From Enterococcus asini ATCC 700915 (GTDB lineage Bacteria; Bacillota; Bacilli; Lactobacillales; Enterococcaceae), in contig NZ_ASVU01000001.1 of the NCBI RefSeq assembly GCF_000407365.1, positions 124,001-188,000 on the forward strand: a DNA stretch of 64,000 bases, in the 5' to 3' direction. How positions within the stretch are numbered: position 1 is the first letter of the stretch; each line of letters begins with the position of its first letter. The position numbers were made by a program, and so were the translations under genes. The notes under the pieces were generated by a model. It worked only from the letters and a program-made list of their open reading frames with translations, searched no databases and was not told the DNA's origin. Below are positions 8,583 to 16,878 of the stretch, piece by piece.

Positions 8583-10329
8583 ACTGAACTTCCATGCGCT
8601 CGTGATAGCTAGTATGCAAAAGATGATGGGCTTTTAAACTACCAGGGGCTTCCAAATACTCCTCGTAGATTTTTTGAACCACAGGACTTTCATGAGAGCG
8701 GCGGAGGGTTTTCGCCTCGTCTTCGGAATAAAGAGCCGCTGCTCGTAATGCCGTTAAATCAACGGAATTTCGCACCGAAGCGGGTTGGACCGGTTGTCCT
8801 CCACCATTGATACAGCCACCAGGACAACCCATGATTTCCACAAAGTGATAGGTCTTTTCTCCCGTTTCGATTCGTTCTTCGATTAAGCGCTTGGCATTTC
8901 CTATACCGGAAGCCACTGCAACGTTAATGTCTGCTCCATTGATTCGATAAGTTGCTTCCTTGATTCCGGCTAATCCTCTGACTTCTTTAAAATCAAGAGG
9001 TGCGGCTTGAGTCCCTACCAAGCGCTCTACAGCAGTACGCAAAGCTGCTTCCATAACACCACCGGTAGCCCCGAAGATATAAGCAGCCCCGGTTGCATCC
9101 CCTAGCGGATTGTCAAAACTTTCATCCGGTAGATTTGCAAATTGTAAACCGGCTTTGTCGATCATGCGTGCCAACTCCCGGGTGGTCAAGGCTACATCCA
9201 CATCTGGGTAGCCTGCTGCGGATTCGTCTTCCCGGGTGACTTCAAACTTCTTAGCCGTACAAGGCATGATGCCCACCATAAAGATTTTACTAGGATCGAT
9301 GCCCATTTTTTCCGCATACCAGGTTTTGGTCAAAGCTCCAAACATCTGTTGTGGCGACTTACAACTGGATAAATTCGGAATCAACTCCGGATGATAGGAC
9401 TCACAGTATTTCACCCAGCCTGGTGAGCAAGAGGTAAAGAGTGGGAACGGTCCATTATTGTTCACCCGCTCTAAGAATTCATTGGCTTCTTCCACAATGG
9501 TAAAGTCGGCCGCCACGTTGGTATCAAAGACTTTGTTAAAGCCTAATCGCCGTAAAGCCGCCACCATCTTCCCTTCCATATTGGTCCCGATTGGCAGATC
9601 GAAGGCTTCCCCTAAGGTCACTCGAATGGAAGGAGCGGTTTGGACCACCACGTATTTTTCCGGATCTTCCAGTGCTTGCCAGACTTCTTCTGTTTGATCT
9701 CGCTCGTGAATCGCGCCAGTCGGACACGCCACGATACACTGGCCACAAGAAATACAGGCCACTTCCCCAAGGCCCAGTTCATAAGCCGAGCCAATATGTG
9801 TGGTAAAGCCGCGGTCGTTGGCACCAATCACACTGATTGCTTGGCATTTGTCACAAGCCGCCACACATCGTTTACAAAGGATGCATTTGTTGTTATTGCG
9901 CACCATGTGGACCGCTGTATCGTCAAATTCCCAGTTATTGTTTTCCCCGTTGTAATAATCTTCATCATCCACGTTGAACTCTTTACAAAGCTTTTGGAGT
10001 TCACAGTTACCACTGCGAATACAGGATAGACACTTGCGCTCATGGGTAGATAAGATTAATTCTAAGGTCAATTTACGGGATTCGAAAACTCGTTTCGAAT
10101 TCGTGGTGATTTCCATGCCTTCTTTAATAGGATAGACACAGGCGGTCACTAGATTTTTCACCCCGGCAACCTCCACCACACAAATACGACAGGCACCGAT
10201 TTCATTGATTTCTTTTAAATAGCACAACGTTGGAATTTCAATGTGATTGGCTTTTGCCGCTTGTAAAATAGTCGACCCTTCCGGTGCATAATAGGACTGG
10301 CCATTGATAAAAATCTCGATTTCGTTCAT
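8581..10329 (-). CDS. hydA: [FeFe]-hydrogenase catalytic subunit HydA (trimeric, NADH/ferredoxin-linked type)
   Basis: A 582-residue protein for reversible H2 evolution. Cofactor sites in order: 2Fe-2S (C36, C47, C50, C64); a His-ligated 4Fe-4S (H96, C100, C103, C109); two 4Fe-4S ferredoxin motifs starting at C149 and C192; then the H-cluster domain. Its three signatures are L1 TSCSPGW (C301, S302), L2 MPCTAKKFE (C357) and L3 EIMGCPGGCINGGGQP (C502, C506). In the well-studied clostridial enzyme L1 is TSCCPGW, where the first Cys relays protons and the second ligates the 4Fe-4S of the H-cluster, so Ser302 occupies a normally ligating position. The remaining length and spacing are normal. Third gene of hydC-hydB-hydA, 12 bp after hydB. 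The maturases HydE, HydF and HydG are not in this window. Confidence 0.93.
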   Translation of the reverse strand: MNEIEIFINGQSYYAPEGSTILQAAKANHIEIPTLCYLKEINEIGACRICVVEVAGVKNLVTACVYPIKEGMEITTNSKRVFESRKLTLELILSTHERKCLSCIRSGNCELQKLCKEFNVDDEDYYNGENNNWEFDDTAVHMVRNNNKCILCKRCVAACDKCQAISVIGANDRGFTTHIGSAYELGLGEVACISCGQCIVACPTGAIHERDQTEEVWQALEDPEKYVVVQTAPSIRVTLGEAFDLPIGTNMEGKMVAALRRLGFNKVFDTNVAADFTIVEEANEFLERVNNNGPFPLFTSCSPGWVKYCESYHPELIPNLSSCKSPQQMFGALTKTWYAEKMGIDPSKIFMVGIMPCTAKKFEVTREDESAAGYPDVDVALTTRELARMIDKAGLQFANLPDESFDNPLGDATGAAYIFGATGGVMEAALRTAVERLVGTQAAPLDFKEVRGLAGIKEATYRINGADINVAVASGIGNAKRLIEERIETGEKTYHFVEIMGCPGGCINGGGQPVQPASVRNSVDLTALRAAALYSEDEAKTLRRSHESPVVQKIYEEYLEAPGSLKAHHLLHTSYHERMEVQ

Positions 10330-10341
10330 CCTACTTCCCTC

Positions 10342-11109
10342 CTATTGCACGTAGATGGCATCAAAGCGACACGTATCGATACACATGCCACACTTAATGC
10401 AGACTGCTTGATCAATTTCATGGGCCATTTTCTTTTCCCCGGAAATGGCTGACACAGGGCACGCTCTCGCACAAGCGGTACAGCCGGTACAGGTTTCTGG
10501 ATTAATCTTGTATTGAATCAAGTTTTTGCAGACTCCTGCCGGGCAACGTCGTTCTTGTACGTGGGCCAAATATTCTTCTTTAAAGTAATGATACGTTGAA
10601 AGGACCGGATTCGGCGCCGTCTGTCCCAAACCACATAAGGAATTTTCCTTAATGTGGTAGCACAGCTCCTCCATTTTATCCAAGTCATCCATGGTTGCCC
10701 GTCCGGAGGTAATCTTCTCTAAAATCTCCAAAAGGCGTTTCGTCCCAATACGACATGGAGCGCATTTGCCACAGCTTTCTTCCACGGTAAATTCCAAGAA
10801 GAATTTGGCAATGTCTACCATACAGTTGTCCTCATCCATGACAATCAATCCACCGGAGCCCATCATGGAGCCGATTTCCATCAGATTATCGTAGTCGATA
10901 GGCACATCATAATGCTCCACTGGAATACAGCCTCCGGAAGGTCCCCCGGTTTGAGCCGCTTTAAAAGCCTTGCCCTCAGGAATCCCCCCACCGATGTCCT
11001 CAACGATTTCCCGCAATGTGGTTCCCATGGGAATCTCTACCAAACCGGTATTTTGAATCTTGCCTCCTAGAGCAAAGACCTTAGTGCCTTTTGATTTTTC
11101 CGTTCCCAT
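10342..11109 (-). CDS. hydB: HydB C-terminal part (SLBB, NuoF 4Fe-4S and 2x4Fe-4S ferredoxin domain)
   Basis: If translation restarts at the ATG 13 bases after the TAG, 255 residues result. It carries SLBB sequence, the NuoF cluster motif [12 protein letters not shown] with a later CGLG, and two ferredoxin motifs, [12 protein letters not shown] and [11 protein letters not shown]. No good ribosome site precedes this ATG; the nearest purine-rich stretch, GAAGGG, is about 20 nt away. Independent expression therefore looks weak. HydA follows after 12 bp. Confidence 0.7.
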   Translation of the reverse strand: MGTEKSKGTKVFALGGKIQNTGLVEIPMGTTLREIVEDIGGGIPEGKAFKAAQTGGPSGGCIPVEHYDVPIDYDNLMEIGSMMGSGGLIVMDEDNCMVDIAKFFLEFTVEESCGKCAPCRIGTKRLLEILEKITSGRATMDDLDKMEELCYHIKENSLCGLGQTAPNPVLSTYHYFKEEYLAHVQERRCPAGVCKNLIQYKINPETCTGCTACARACPVSAISGEKKMAHEIDQAVCIKCGMCIDTCRFDAIYVQ

Positions 11110-11121
11110 GGCCGCAAACCA

Positions 11122-12210
11122 CTATGGACCCTTCACGATAATCTGCGCAATATTGGCCAAAGTCTCCACATTATTGACAATGGTTGGCTTGCCAAATAAT
11201 CCTTTCACCGCAGGAAATGGTGGTCGTGGCCGGGGTTCCCCCCGATGACCTTCGATACTTTCCAATAGGGCAGTTTCTTCCCCACAGACAAACGCTCCAG
11301 AGCCTAGACGAATATCCAATTGGAAAGAAAAATCCGTACCAAAAATGTGCTCGCCTAAAAGTCCTGCTTCTCGGGCTTGATTAATGGCGATTTGCAGACG
11401 TTTCACCGCAGTCGGGTATTCCGCTCGTACGTAGACATAGCCTTGATTGGCTCCAATCGTGTAGCCCGCGATGGCCATGGCTTCAATCACCGCATGAGGG
11501 TCACCTTCTAAGACAGAACGATCCATAAAGGCCCCTGGATCCCCTTCATCTGCATTACAAACTACATACTTTTGATTGCCGGGACTGTTCTTTGCAAAGG
11601 TCCACTTCATATAAGTTGGGAAGCCAGCTCCCCCGCGACCCCGCAAGCCGGAATTTTTCAAGATGGTTAAGACGTCTTCACTGGTGTATTCATGGAGGAC
11701 TTTCGCCAAAGCTTGATACCCGTTAAATGCGATGTATTCTTCGATTTTTTCTGGATCAATGCGGCCGCAGTTACGCAAAGCCACCCGCTCTTGTTTGTGG
11801 TAAAACGGTGTATCTAATAATTTATTGATGACTTCTTTCGTTTCGTGGTCGTGGTAAAGCAATTTTTCCACTGGCTCTCCTGCCAGTAAGTGTTTTTCTA
11901 CGATTTTTTTGGCGTCTTTTGGTTGCACTTGATGGTAAAAAGTACCACCGGGATAGACAATCACAATCGGACCTTGAGCACACAAGCCAAAACAGCCGGT
12001 GCCGATTACCCGTGCTTCATCTGCCAAGCCATGTTTAGCTAATTCAGCGTTGAATGCATCCATAAAATCACGGCTCTTGGAAGACAGACAGCCGGTACCA
12101 CCGCAGACGAGAATCTCCCATTTCAAGTCAAAATCTGTCTCATCCAGACGCAAGGCTACATCCTTGCGATACAGGTTTTGCATTTCATTTAATTCCTGCC
12201 AAGTCCTCAT
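11122..12210 (-). CDS. hydB: HydB N-terminal part (2Fe-2S thioredoxin-like and FMN/NADH domain)
   Basis: 362 residues up to the premature TAG. The N-terminal thioredoxin-like 2Fe-2S domain has CGGTGCLSS and CFGLC. It is followed by the NuoF-type FMN/NADH-binding region, with GLRGRGGAGFPTYMKW near residue 190, CNADEGDPGAFMDR near 220 and GSGAFVCGEETALLESIEG near 305. It ends inside the linker before the SLBB domain, so it lacks the 4Fe-4S cluster that normally takes electrons from FMN. Its ATG overlaps the hydC stop by 4 bp. Product stability and activity on its own are doubtful. Confidence 0.8.
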   Translation of the reverse strand: MRTWQELNEMQNLYRKDVALRLDETDFDLKWEILVCGGTGCLSSKSRDFMDAFNAELAKHGLADEARVIGTGCFGLCAQGPIVIVYPGGTFYHQVQPKDAKKIVEKHLLAGEPVEKLLYHDHETKEVINKLLDTPFYHKQERVALRNCGRIDPEKIEEYIAFNGYQALAKVLHEYTSEDVLTILKNSGLRGRGGAGFPTYMKWTFAKNSPGNQKYVVCNADEGDPGAFMDRSVLEGDPHAVIEAMAIAGYTIGANQGYVYVRAEYPTAVKRLQIAINQAREAGLLGEHIFGTDFSFQLDIRLGSGAFVCGEETALLESIEGHRGEPRPRPPFPAVKGLFGKPTIVNNVETLANIAQIIVKGP

Positions 12211-12722
12211 CCGTCTGTCCCTCCCCGTTTCAAATAAGTCGCCAACACCTTATCCCCTTTTTTCTGGGTCAAGCGACCATAGACCTCTTCATTTACCGTA
12301 AGCACTGGCGCTAAGCCACAAGCACCGATACAGCGGCAAGACTCCAATGTAAACTTACGATCCGTCGTCGTTTCCCCGGCTTTGATCCCCAATTCTAATT
12401 CATAACTATCCAAAATGTTCCCCGCGCCTTTGACATAGCAAGCTGTCCCCATGCAAATACTAATGGTGTACTCCCCTTTTGGCACAAAGGTGAACTGGGA
12501 ATAAAATGTTGCGGTACTGTATAACTTCTCCAATGGAACTGCCAATTCTTTGGCAATCCGTTGCAAGACTTCAATGGGCAAGTACCCATAGATGCGTTGG
12601 GCTTCTTGCAAGGCTGGCATCTGTCCCCCTGCTTGGTTTTTCAGACGTTCTAACACCGCTGCTAGTTCTTCCGCCTGACTTGTAGTCTCAATAAACTCAA
12701 AGACAACCGTTTGTCCTATCAT
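12207..12722 (-). CDS. hydC: NuoE-like hydrogenase subunit HydC
   Basis: A 171-residue protein of the complex I 24-kDa (NuoE) family with a thioredoxin-like fold carrying one 2Fe-2S cluster. The ligands are visible as CMGTACYVKGA and CRCIGACGLAPVLTV. The helical N-terminus with LQEAQRIYGYLPIEVLQRIA is typical. In trimeric electron-bifurcating hydrogenases HydC binds HydB and helps pass electrons from NADH. It is the first gene of the operon, and its stop overlaps the hydB start in an ATGA arrangement. An in-frame ATG at 12722 gives the usual family length. Confidence 0.93.
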   Translation of the reverse strand: MIGQTVVFEFIETTSQAEELAAVLERLKNQAGGQMPALQEAQRIYGYLPIEVLQRIAKELAVPLEKLYSTATFYSQFTFVPKGEYTISICMGTACYVKGAGNILDSYELELGIKAGETTTDRKFTLESCRCIGACGLAPVLTVNEEVYGRLTQKKGDKVLATYLKRGGTDG

Positions 12723-12777
12723 ACTGACTCCCTCCTACTTTTTGCTCCCACCAAACGATATAGCGCTTTCATTCTTT

Positions 12778-12835
12778 ATTTTAGCAAAATAAAAACTGAG
12801 AATGTGAAAAACCACGCAAGTTTGCCCCATTCTCA
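12778..12835 (-). promoter_or_regulatory. Probable hydCBA promoter with overlapping inverted repeat
   Basis: On the minus strand an extended -10, TGC-TAAAAT (12778-12783), lies about 55 bp before hydC. The -35 position (12801-12806) reads CACATT, a poor match. It is overlapped by an inverted repeat TGAGAATG (12797-12804) / CATTCTCA (12828-12835). A weak -35 covered by a symmetric element is what an activator- or repressor-controlled promoter looks like. I do not recognise the box as Rex, FNR or CRP. Confidence 0.45.
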
Positions 12836-12859
12836 CTGATAATCATTTTCACTCTTCAC

Positions 12860-12898
12860 AAAAAAAGGCTTGCAGGTGTTGGTTAAACCCCTGCAAGC
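12860..12898 (-). terminator. Terminator after pstS
   Basis: A 9-bp GC-rich stem (12868-12876 with 12890-12898) is followed on the minus strand by seven Ts. It separates pstS from the hydrogenase operon. Confidence 0.85.
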
Positions 12899-12906
12899 TT
12901 CACACA

Positions 12907-13791
12907 TTATTTCAGATTGCCTTGAGCATCCCGCTCCACCTTCATCGACGTGATTGGCAAGTAGCCCAGCTCTTTCACCAAGCCATTTTGGACTTCCGAT
13001 GAAAGAAGATAGTCTAAGAAGTCTTGAACCTCGGTAGTTGCCTTGTTCTTGGTGTACATGTGCTCATAGGACCAAATCGGCCAATCGTTTGTGGTGATGG
13101 TATCGCCATTGCCTTTCACTCCATCTAAGGAGAGACTCACCAGAGAATCATCAATATAAGAAAAGGCTAAGTAGCTAATCGCTCCCGGGGTTTCCGCCAC
13201 AATTTTCTTCACGGTACCGGAAGAATCCTGTTCTTGTGACTGCACCGCCTCGGCGCCGTCCAGCCCCCATTTTTCAAAGGTTGCCCGGGTTCCGCTGCCG
13301 GATGCCCGATTGATTACCGCAATTTCTTGATCTTTGCCACCGACTTCCTGCCAATTGGTGATTTTTCCTGTAAAAATACCAATAAGCTGTTCTTTAGTTA
13401 AATCTGTGACACCCACATCTTTATTTGCCACAGGAGCGATGCCCACCACGGCGACTTTGTGGTCGACTAATAGGCTAGCATCCACGCCGTCCTTTTCTTC
13501 TGCAAAAACATCTGAGTTGCCGATCGTCACGGCCCCGGCCGCTACTTGGGAAAGGCCTGTCCCACTGCCACCACCTTGGACAGTGATTTGATAATTAGGA
13601 TGCTCGGCTACGTAATCCTCTTTGGCAGCTTCCACTAAAGGCTGTAAAGCCGTGGACCCCACCGCTGTAATCTCCACCTGCTTTTGATCAGTAGATTTTT
13701 CAGCATTACTTTCCTTTGCACCATTGCTTCCACAGGCACTTAGTAATACTACCAACAACAGACTGACAATACTGATTTTTTTCACATTCAT
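12907..13791 (-). CDS. pstS: Phosphate ABC transporter substrate-binding lipoprotein PstS
   Basis: A 294-residue protein that captures inorganic phosphate outside the membrane for the PstCAB transporter. The N-terminus is a lipoprotein signal with lipobox LLSAC (Cys20). Phosphate-binding loops are seen as [23 protein letters not shown] and [15 protein letters not shown]. The start has AGAGAGGAGC just upstream. No pstC, pstA, pstB or phoU lies next to it, so it is a solitary copy whose permease must be elsewhere. Regulation is suggested by the array of TTTACA-like repeats directly upstream. A terminator follows the gene. Confidence 0.95.
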   Translation of the reverse strand: MNVKKISIVSLLLVVLLSACGSNGAKESNAEKSTDQKQVEITAVGSTALQPLVEAAKEDYVAEHPNYQITVQGGGSGTGLSQVAAGAVTIGNSDVFAEEKDGVDASLLVDHKVAVVGIAPVANKDVGVTDLTKEQLIGIFTGKITNWQEVGGKDQEIAVINRASGSGTRATFEKWGLDGAEAVQSQEQDSSGTVKKIVAETPGAISYLAFSYIDDSLVSLSLDGVKGNGDTITTNDWPIWSYEHMYTKNKATTEVQDFLDYLLSSEVQNGLVKELGYLPITSMKVERDAQGNLK

Positions 13792-13829
13792 GCTCCTCTC
13801 TTTGCTACAACCTCAGTCTAGCAAGAGCA

Positions 13830-13889
13830 TGTAAAGATGCTACCAAAAGCAGGTAAAGTTTCCATAAACTCCTGTAAAGATTGTGTAAA
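13830..13889 (-). promoter_or_regulatory. PhoP-box-like direct repeats upstream of pstS
   Basis: Reading the minus strand, TTTACA at 13889-13884, TTTACA at 13878-13873, TTTATG at 13868-13863, TTTACC at 13857-13852 and TTTACA at 13835-13830 lie on a 10-11-bp step (11, 10, 11, 22). This matches the Bacillus PhoP box, TT(A/T/C)ACA repeated once per helical turn. A weak TAGACT -10 lies just downstream with no good -35, as expected for an activated promoter. Confidence 0.75.
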
Positions 13890-13890
13890 G

Positions 13891-15948
13891 CTAGAAGGAA
13901 CCCGGACTTTCTGCCCGCTCGTCTAGATTTCGCAAATAGAAGAAGCGACAAACAAGATACAATAAACTCATGGCCAATAAATAACAGCCAATAATGGTAA
14001 AGAAGTGACTCCAGAGATTAATCTCCGCAAGTTCTACGATTCCCCAGTATGCCACTGCGGAGTGCAAAATCGCCACTAGCAATGGAATGAAGAACATCTG
14101 CAACATTTGGCCACTGACTAAACGGTGACGAGCTTTTGGTGGCAGGCCGATTTGATAAAGGCTGCGATGGTAACGCCCTTCCTTATCCAAATCTCCGAAT
14201 AAACGAAAATAAAAGATCGATGCGGTAAAGATGAAGAAGACACCACCTAAAAGCAGGCCAATCATTAGCACCAGACCATTGGCTTGTCGCTGGTTTTGCC
14301 AAACTTCATAGCGAGATTCGTAACTGTAGTAATCCCGGTAAAGCTCCTTGTAATCTGCTTCCGTATCTTTTCCTTGGTCAGATTTGTCGTAGATTGCTTG
14401 GAATTTTTTGTCAAAGCGTTCTCGATCCTGACTTAAAATCCGTTGAATCTGAACACCTAAGTCCTTATCGGATTGCCACTGGTCATAGTCGATGACTTGG
14501 TAGCGCGTAGGAGCCATCTCGTAACCCTCTGGTATCGCAAACCGAGCCACTTCCTCATCCGGTGCGATATAGAAACGATAGGATTGGGCAATACGAAATT
14601 GAAGAGGGAGACGCTTCAAGGTCATGGTTTGTTTGCCTGAGGTGGTTAAGACTTCTCGTTTTTCCACCCGTTCACTAGGAGTCATCTGCTTAAATTCATT
14701 CAATTGACTGATAGAGCTAGCCAATTCATAAATCTCTCCTGGTTTAGGGTGTAGTTCTTTGGCCCCAACACCTTTTGCTAACTGATTGTAATCCGAGGCT
14801 TTCATGGCATAGGCAAAGAAATCCCCAGTTTCTCCTTTTGGAAAATACTGTACCGGATAGGTCTCTCCGATGAAATAAAAGGAATCGTGTCCCGCCTTTT
14901 CAATGGCTTGGTTAATCTGTTTCCCCACGGTTAAAGGATAGTCGCTACTGTTTTCTTCTTGATTGTTTACAAGAACAATGGCGGCTGAGGTACCATTGCG
15001 ATTCCCGGTTTGTGCACTCCCCAAAGAAGCAGTAGTGGAAATAGCCACCAAGGCCACCGAAGCAGTACAGGCGATTAAGGCATACATGGTGGCATTTTCC
15101 TTGGCCCGATAGATGCCTTCCGAAACCGCCAACATGGTCTTCCCCCGCCAAAAAGTCCGCCGATTACGACGCCAACGATAGTAATAAACCGTCACTTGAT
15201 GGAAAAACAAGAAAGTCGCCAATACGGTCAAAAGCACACAGGACAAGAGTAACCAAAGGCTGGCTTCTTTTTTCAAGAAATACACCAGTGCCCCGTAACC
15301 TGCCGCCAGACTAAGAAAAGCACCTAAGACCAGTAAAGGATGGGTCTTAGGTAACGGCATAGGGGTCTCATCGCTCTTTCCCAGCTGATTGAGGTTTTCC
15401 GTCTGAATTTTAAACGTCATAATGACACTAACAAGTAAAAACAACAGGATATAGGTGAGCAGAGTCAATCCGGAACCTACCAAAGGAAAATAAAATTTCA
15501 AGCCTGTGCCTAATGCCAGCACGTTTTGGACCACAATTAGGATTACCTTAGTAAACAAGACTCCCAGGCCAATCCCCACGATTGAAGCACTAAAGCCAAT
15601 CAGCATATTTTCCCCGAAAAGCATTTTTCGCAAGTCCTTAGGTTTCATTCCCAACATCATATAGATACCTAAGTCCCGTTTTCTGGCTTTCAAAAAAGTC
15701 CAAAAGGAATACCATAAAAAGATAAAGGACAATAACACTACCAAAACTTGACTGACGCCTAGCCCCATTCGTGCTAAAAGGGTAACCTCCGCACTGGAAC
15801 CGGTAATCCCCGATTGAAGCTGGGGATGAAAAGTCAACATGGCGAAAATGAAAAAGACAAATACCGAAAAAACACTGGATAGAAAGTAACTGCCATAAGT
15901 TCTAGCAGAGCGAAAGACATTATTAGTAATCAGCTTGAAGAAGCTCAT
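13891..15948 (-). CDS. BceB-type ABC transporter permease (FtsX family)
   Basis: A 685-residue membrane protein. Four helices fill the first 180 residues, more helices follow to about residue 320, and then comes a large extracytoplasmic region (about residues 320-540, hydrophilic). Three C-terminal helices complete the BceB/YtsD plan of ten helices with a big loop between helices 7 and 8. Residues in the loop are expected to contact lipid II-binding peptide antibiotics. It overlaps its ATPase by 26 bp, and a matching two-component system lies upstream on the same strand. Such modules sense and detoxify bacitracin, nisin or similar peptides; the actual drug cannot be read here. Confidence 0.9.
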   Translation of the reverse strand: MSFFKLITNNVFRSARTYGSYFLSSVFSVFVFFIFAMLTFHPQLQSGITGSSAEVTLLARMGLGVSQVLVVLLSFIFLWYSFWTFLKARKRDLGIYMMLGMKPKDLRKMLFGENMLIGFSASIVGIGLGVLFTKVILIVVQNVLALGTGLKFYFPLVGSGLTLLTYILLFLLVSVIMTFKIQTENLNQLGKSDETPMPLPKTHPLLVLGAFLSLAAGYGALVYFLKKEASLWLLLSCVLLTVLATFLFFHQVTVYYYRWRRNRRTFWRGKTMLAVSEGIYRAKENATMYALIACTASVALVAISTTASLGSAQTGNRNGTSAAIVLVNNQEENSSDYPLTVGKQINQAIEKAGHDSFYFIGETYPVQYFPKGETGDFFAYAMKASDYNQLAKGVGAKELHPKPGEIYELASSISQLNEFKQMTPSERVEKREVLTTSGKQTMTLKRLPLQFRIAQSYRFYIAPDEEVARFAIPEGYEMAPTRYQVIDYDQWQSDKDLGVQIQRILSQDRERFDKKFQAIYDKSDQGKDTEADYKELYRDYYSYESRYEVWQNQRQANGLVLMIGLLLGGVFFIFTASIFYFRLFGDLDKEGRYHRSLYQIGLPPKARHRLVSGQMLQMFFIPLLVAILHSAVAYWGIVELAEINLWSHFFTIIGCYLLAMSLLYLVCRFFYLRNLDERAESPGSF

Positions 15949-16693
15949 GGCTGCGCCCTCCCAAATGACTTAGCACCGTCAAGATTTTTTGGTAAAACTC
16001 ATCCCGGTTGTTGCCTAAGTAGATTTCATTGTAAAAACGGCCGTCTTTAATAAAGACTACTCGATTACAAAAGCTGGCAGAAAAGGCATCGTGGGTCACC
16101 ATTAACGTGGTCACTTGTCGCTCTTCATTAAGCTGGGATAAAAGCTCCATCACGCTATTAGCTGCTTTGGAGTCCAAGTTTCCCGTAGGCTCATCCGCTA
16201 AAATCAAGCTAGGCTCATGAATCAATGCCCGACAAATCGCCACACGCTGTGCTTCCCCACCGGAAAGCTGATAAATCCGTTTATCTCGCAAAGCTAAAAT
16301 TCCTAGTTCTTTCATCAATGCTTCTGCTGCCGGGAGCATTTCCTCAGGACTTTTTCGTTCTAAGGTTAAGGGTAGGACAATGTTTTCAATCACCGTTAGC
16401 GGTGCCAAAAGATTGTAGTTCTGAAAAACAAAGCCTAAATTTTGCCGACGAAAGTCCGCCAGTTGATTGGGCCGGAAGCTGTGAGGATCGGTACCATCTA
16501 ACAGCACTCGCCCAGATGTGGGGGTATCCAATGTGGCCACACAGTTTAATAAAGTGGTCTTCCCGCTACCGGACGGCCCCATAATTGCGACAAATTCCCC
16601 TTTTTCCACCTTTAAGTCGATGCCTTTCAAAACTTCTACGGTAACTTCCCCGAAGTAATTCTTCACTAAATTTTGAATCTCCAATACTGCCAT
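15923..16693 (-). CDS. BceA-type ABC transporter ATPase
   Basis: A 256-residue ATP-binding subunit with Walker A GPSGSGKTTLL (about residues 39-49), Q-loop FVFQNYNLLAPLTV, signature LSGGEAQRVAICRAL and Walker B LILADEPTGNLDS. It is of the MacB/LolD/BceA family that partners FtsX-like permeases. Its stop lies inside the permease start region, a 26-bp overlap that suggests coupling. A symmetric BceR-like box lies about 100 bp upstream of its start, in the gap after the two-component genes, so the transporter is probably induced by the adjacent sensor. Confidence 0.93.
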   Translation of the reverse strand: MAVLEIQNLVKNYFGEVTVEVLKGIDLKVEKGEFVAIMGPSGSGKTTLLNCVATLDTPTSGRVLLDGTDPHSFRPNQLADFRRQNLGFVFQNYNLLAPLTVIENIVLPLTLERKSPEEMLPAAEALMKELGILALRDKRIYQLSGGEAQRVAICRALIHEPSLILADEPTGNLDSKAANSVMELLSQLNEERQVTTLMVTHDAFSASFCNRVVFIKDGRFYNEIYLGNNRDEFYQKILTVLSHLGGRSHELLQADY

Positions 16694-16790
16694 AATATCC
16701 TCCTTTGACCGTGGATCATTTTCAGTTTCATCTCTTATCCCCAGTGTAGCAAGAATCCCCAGTCGCTACCATGACTTTTGCCCGGAGTAT

Positions 16791-16808
16791 TCTTACAGCT
16801 TCGTAAGA
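16791..16808. promoter_or_regulatory. Putative BceR-type operator upstream of the ABC transporter
   Basis: The inverted repeat TCTTAC-N6-GTAAGA can also be read as TTACA-N4-CGTAA. It resembles the TNACA-N4-TGTAA box bound by BceR-like regulators with one mismatch, and it lies between the response-regulator operon and its target transporter. Confidence 0.55.
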
Positions 16809-16840
16809 TATAAAAGCTCCTCGTTCCCTTTGTGGAAAAT

Positions 16841-16872
16841 AAAAAAAGACCGCGGAATTCTCCAGGGTCTTT
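16841..16872 (-). terminator. Terminator after the Bce-type two-component genes
   Basis: AAAGACC (16845-16851) pairs with GGTCTTT (16866-16872). On the minus strand it is followed by a T-rich tail, immediately after the histidine kinase stop. Confidence 0.75.
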
Positions 16873-16878
16873 CGAAGT

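Larger units (their letters stand above)
10342..12210 (-). pseudogene. hydB: hydB, NuoF-like hydrogenase flavoprotein subunit interrupted by in-frame TAG
   Basis: Read through as one frame this is a normal HydB of about 622 codons, but codon TAG at 11122-11124 cuts it into 362 residues and a downstream part. The frame is intact on both sides: ...IIVKGP, stop, [12 protein letters not shown]... No other lesion is seen. The break falls between the FMN/NADH-binding domain and the SLBB plus Fe-S domains. One base change from a sense codon such as GAG, AAG or CAG would explain it. TAG ends other genes here (livH, bceB, the esterase), so codon reassignment is unlikely. Sequencing error, recent mutation or readthrough remain open. 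Confidence 0.75.

Noticed and set aside
11122-11124. TAG in hydB as a pyrrolysine or other recoded codon
   Set aside because: TAG is used as a normal stop in livH, the BceB-type permease and the esterase, no pyrrolysine genes are visible, and relatives have an ordinary residue here as far as I recall.
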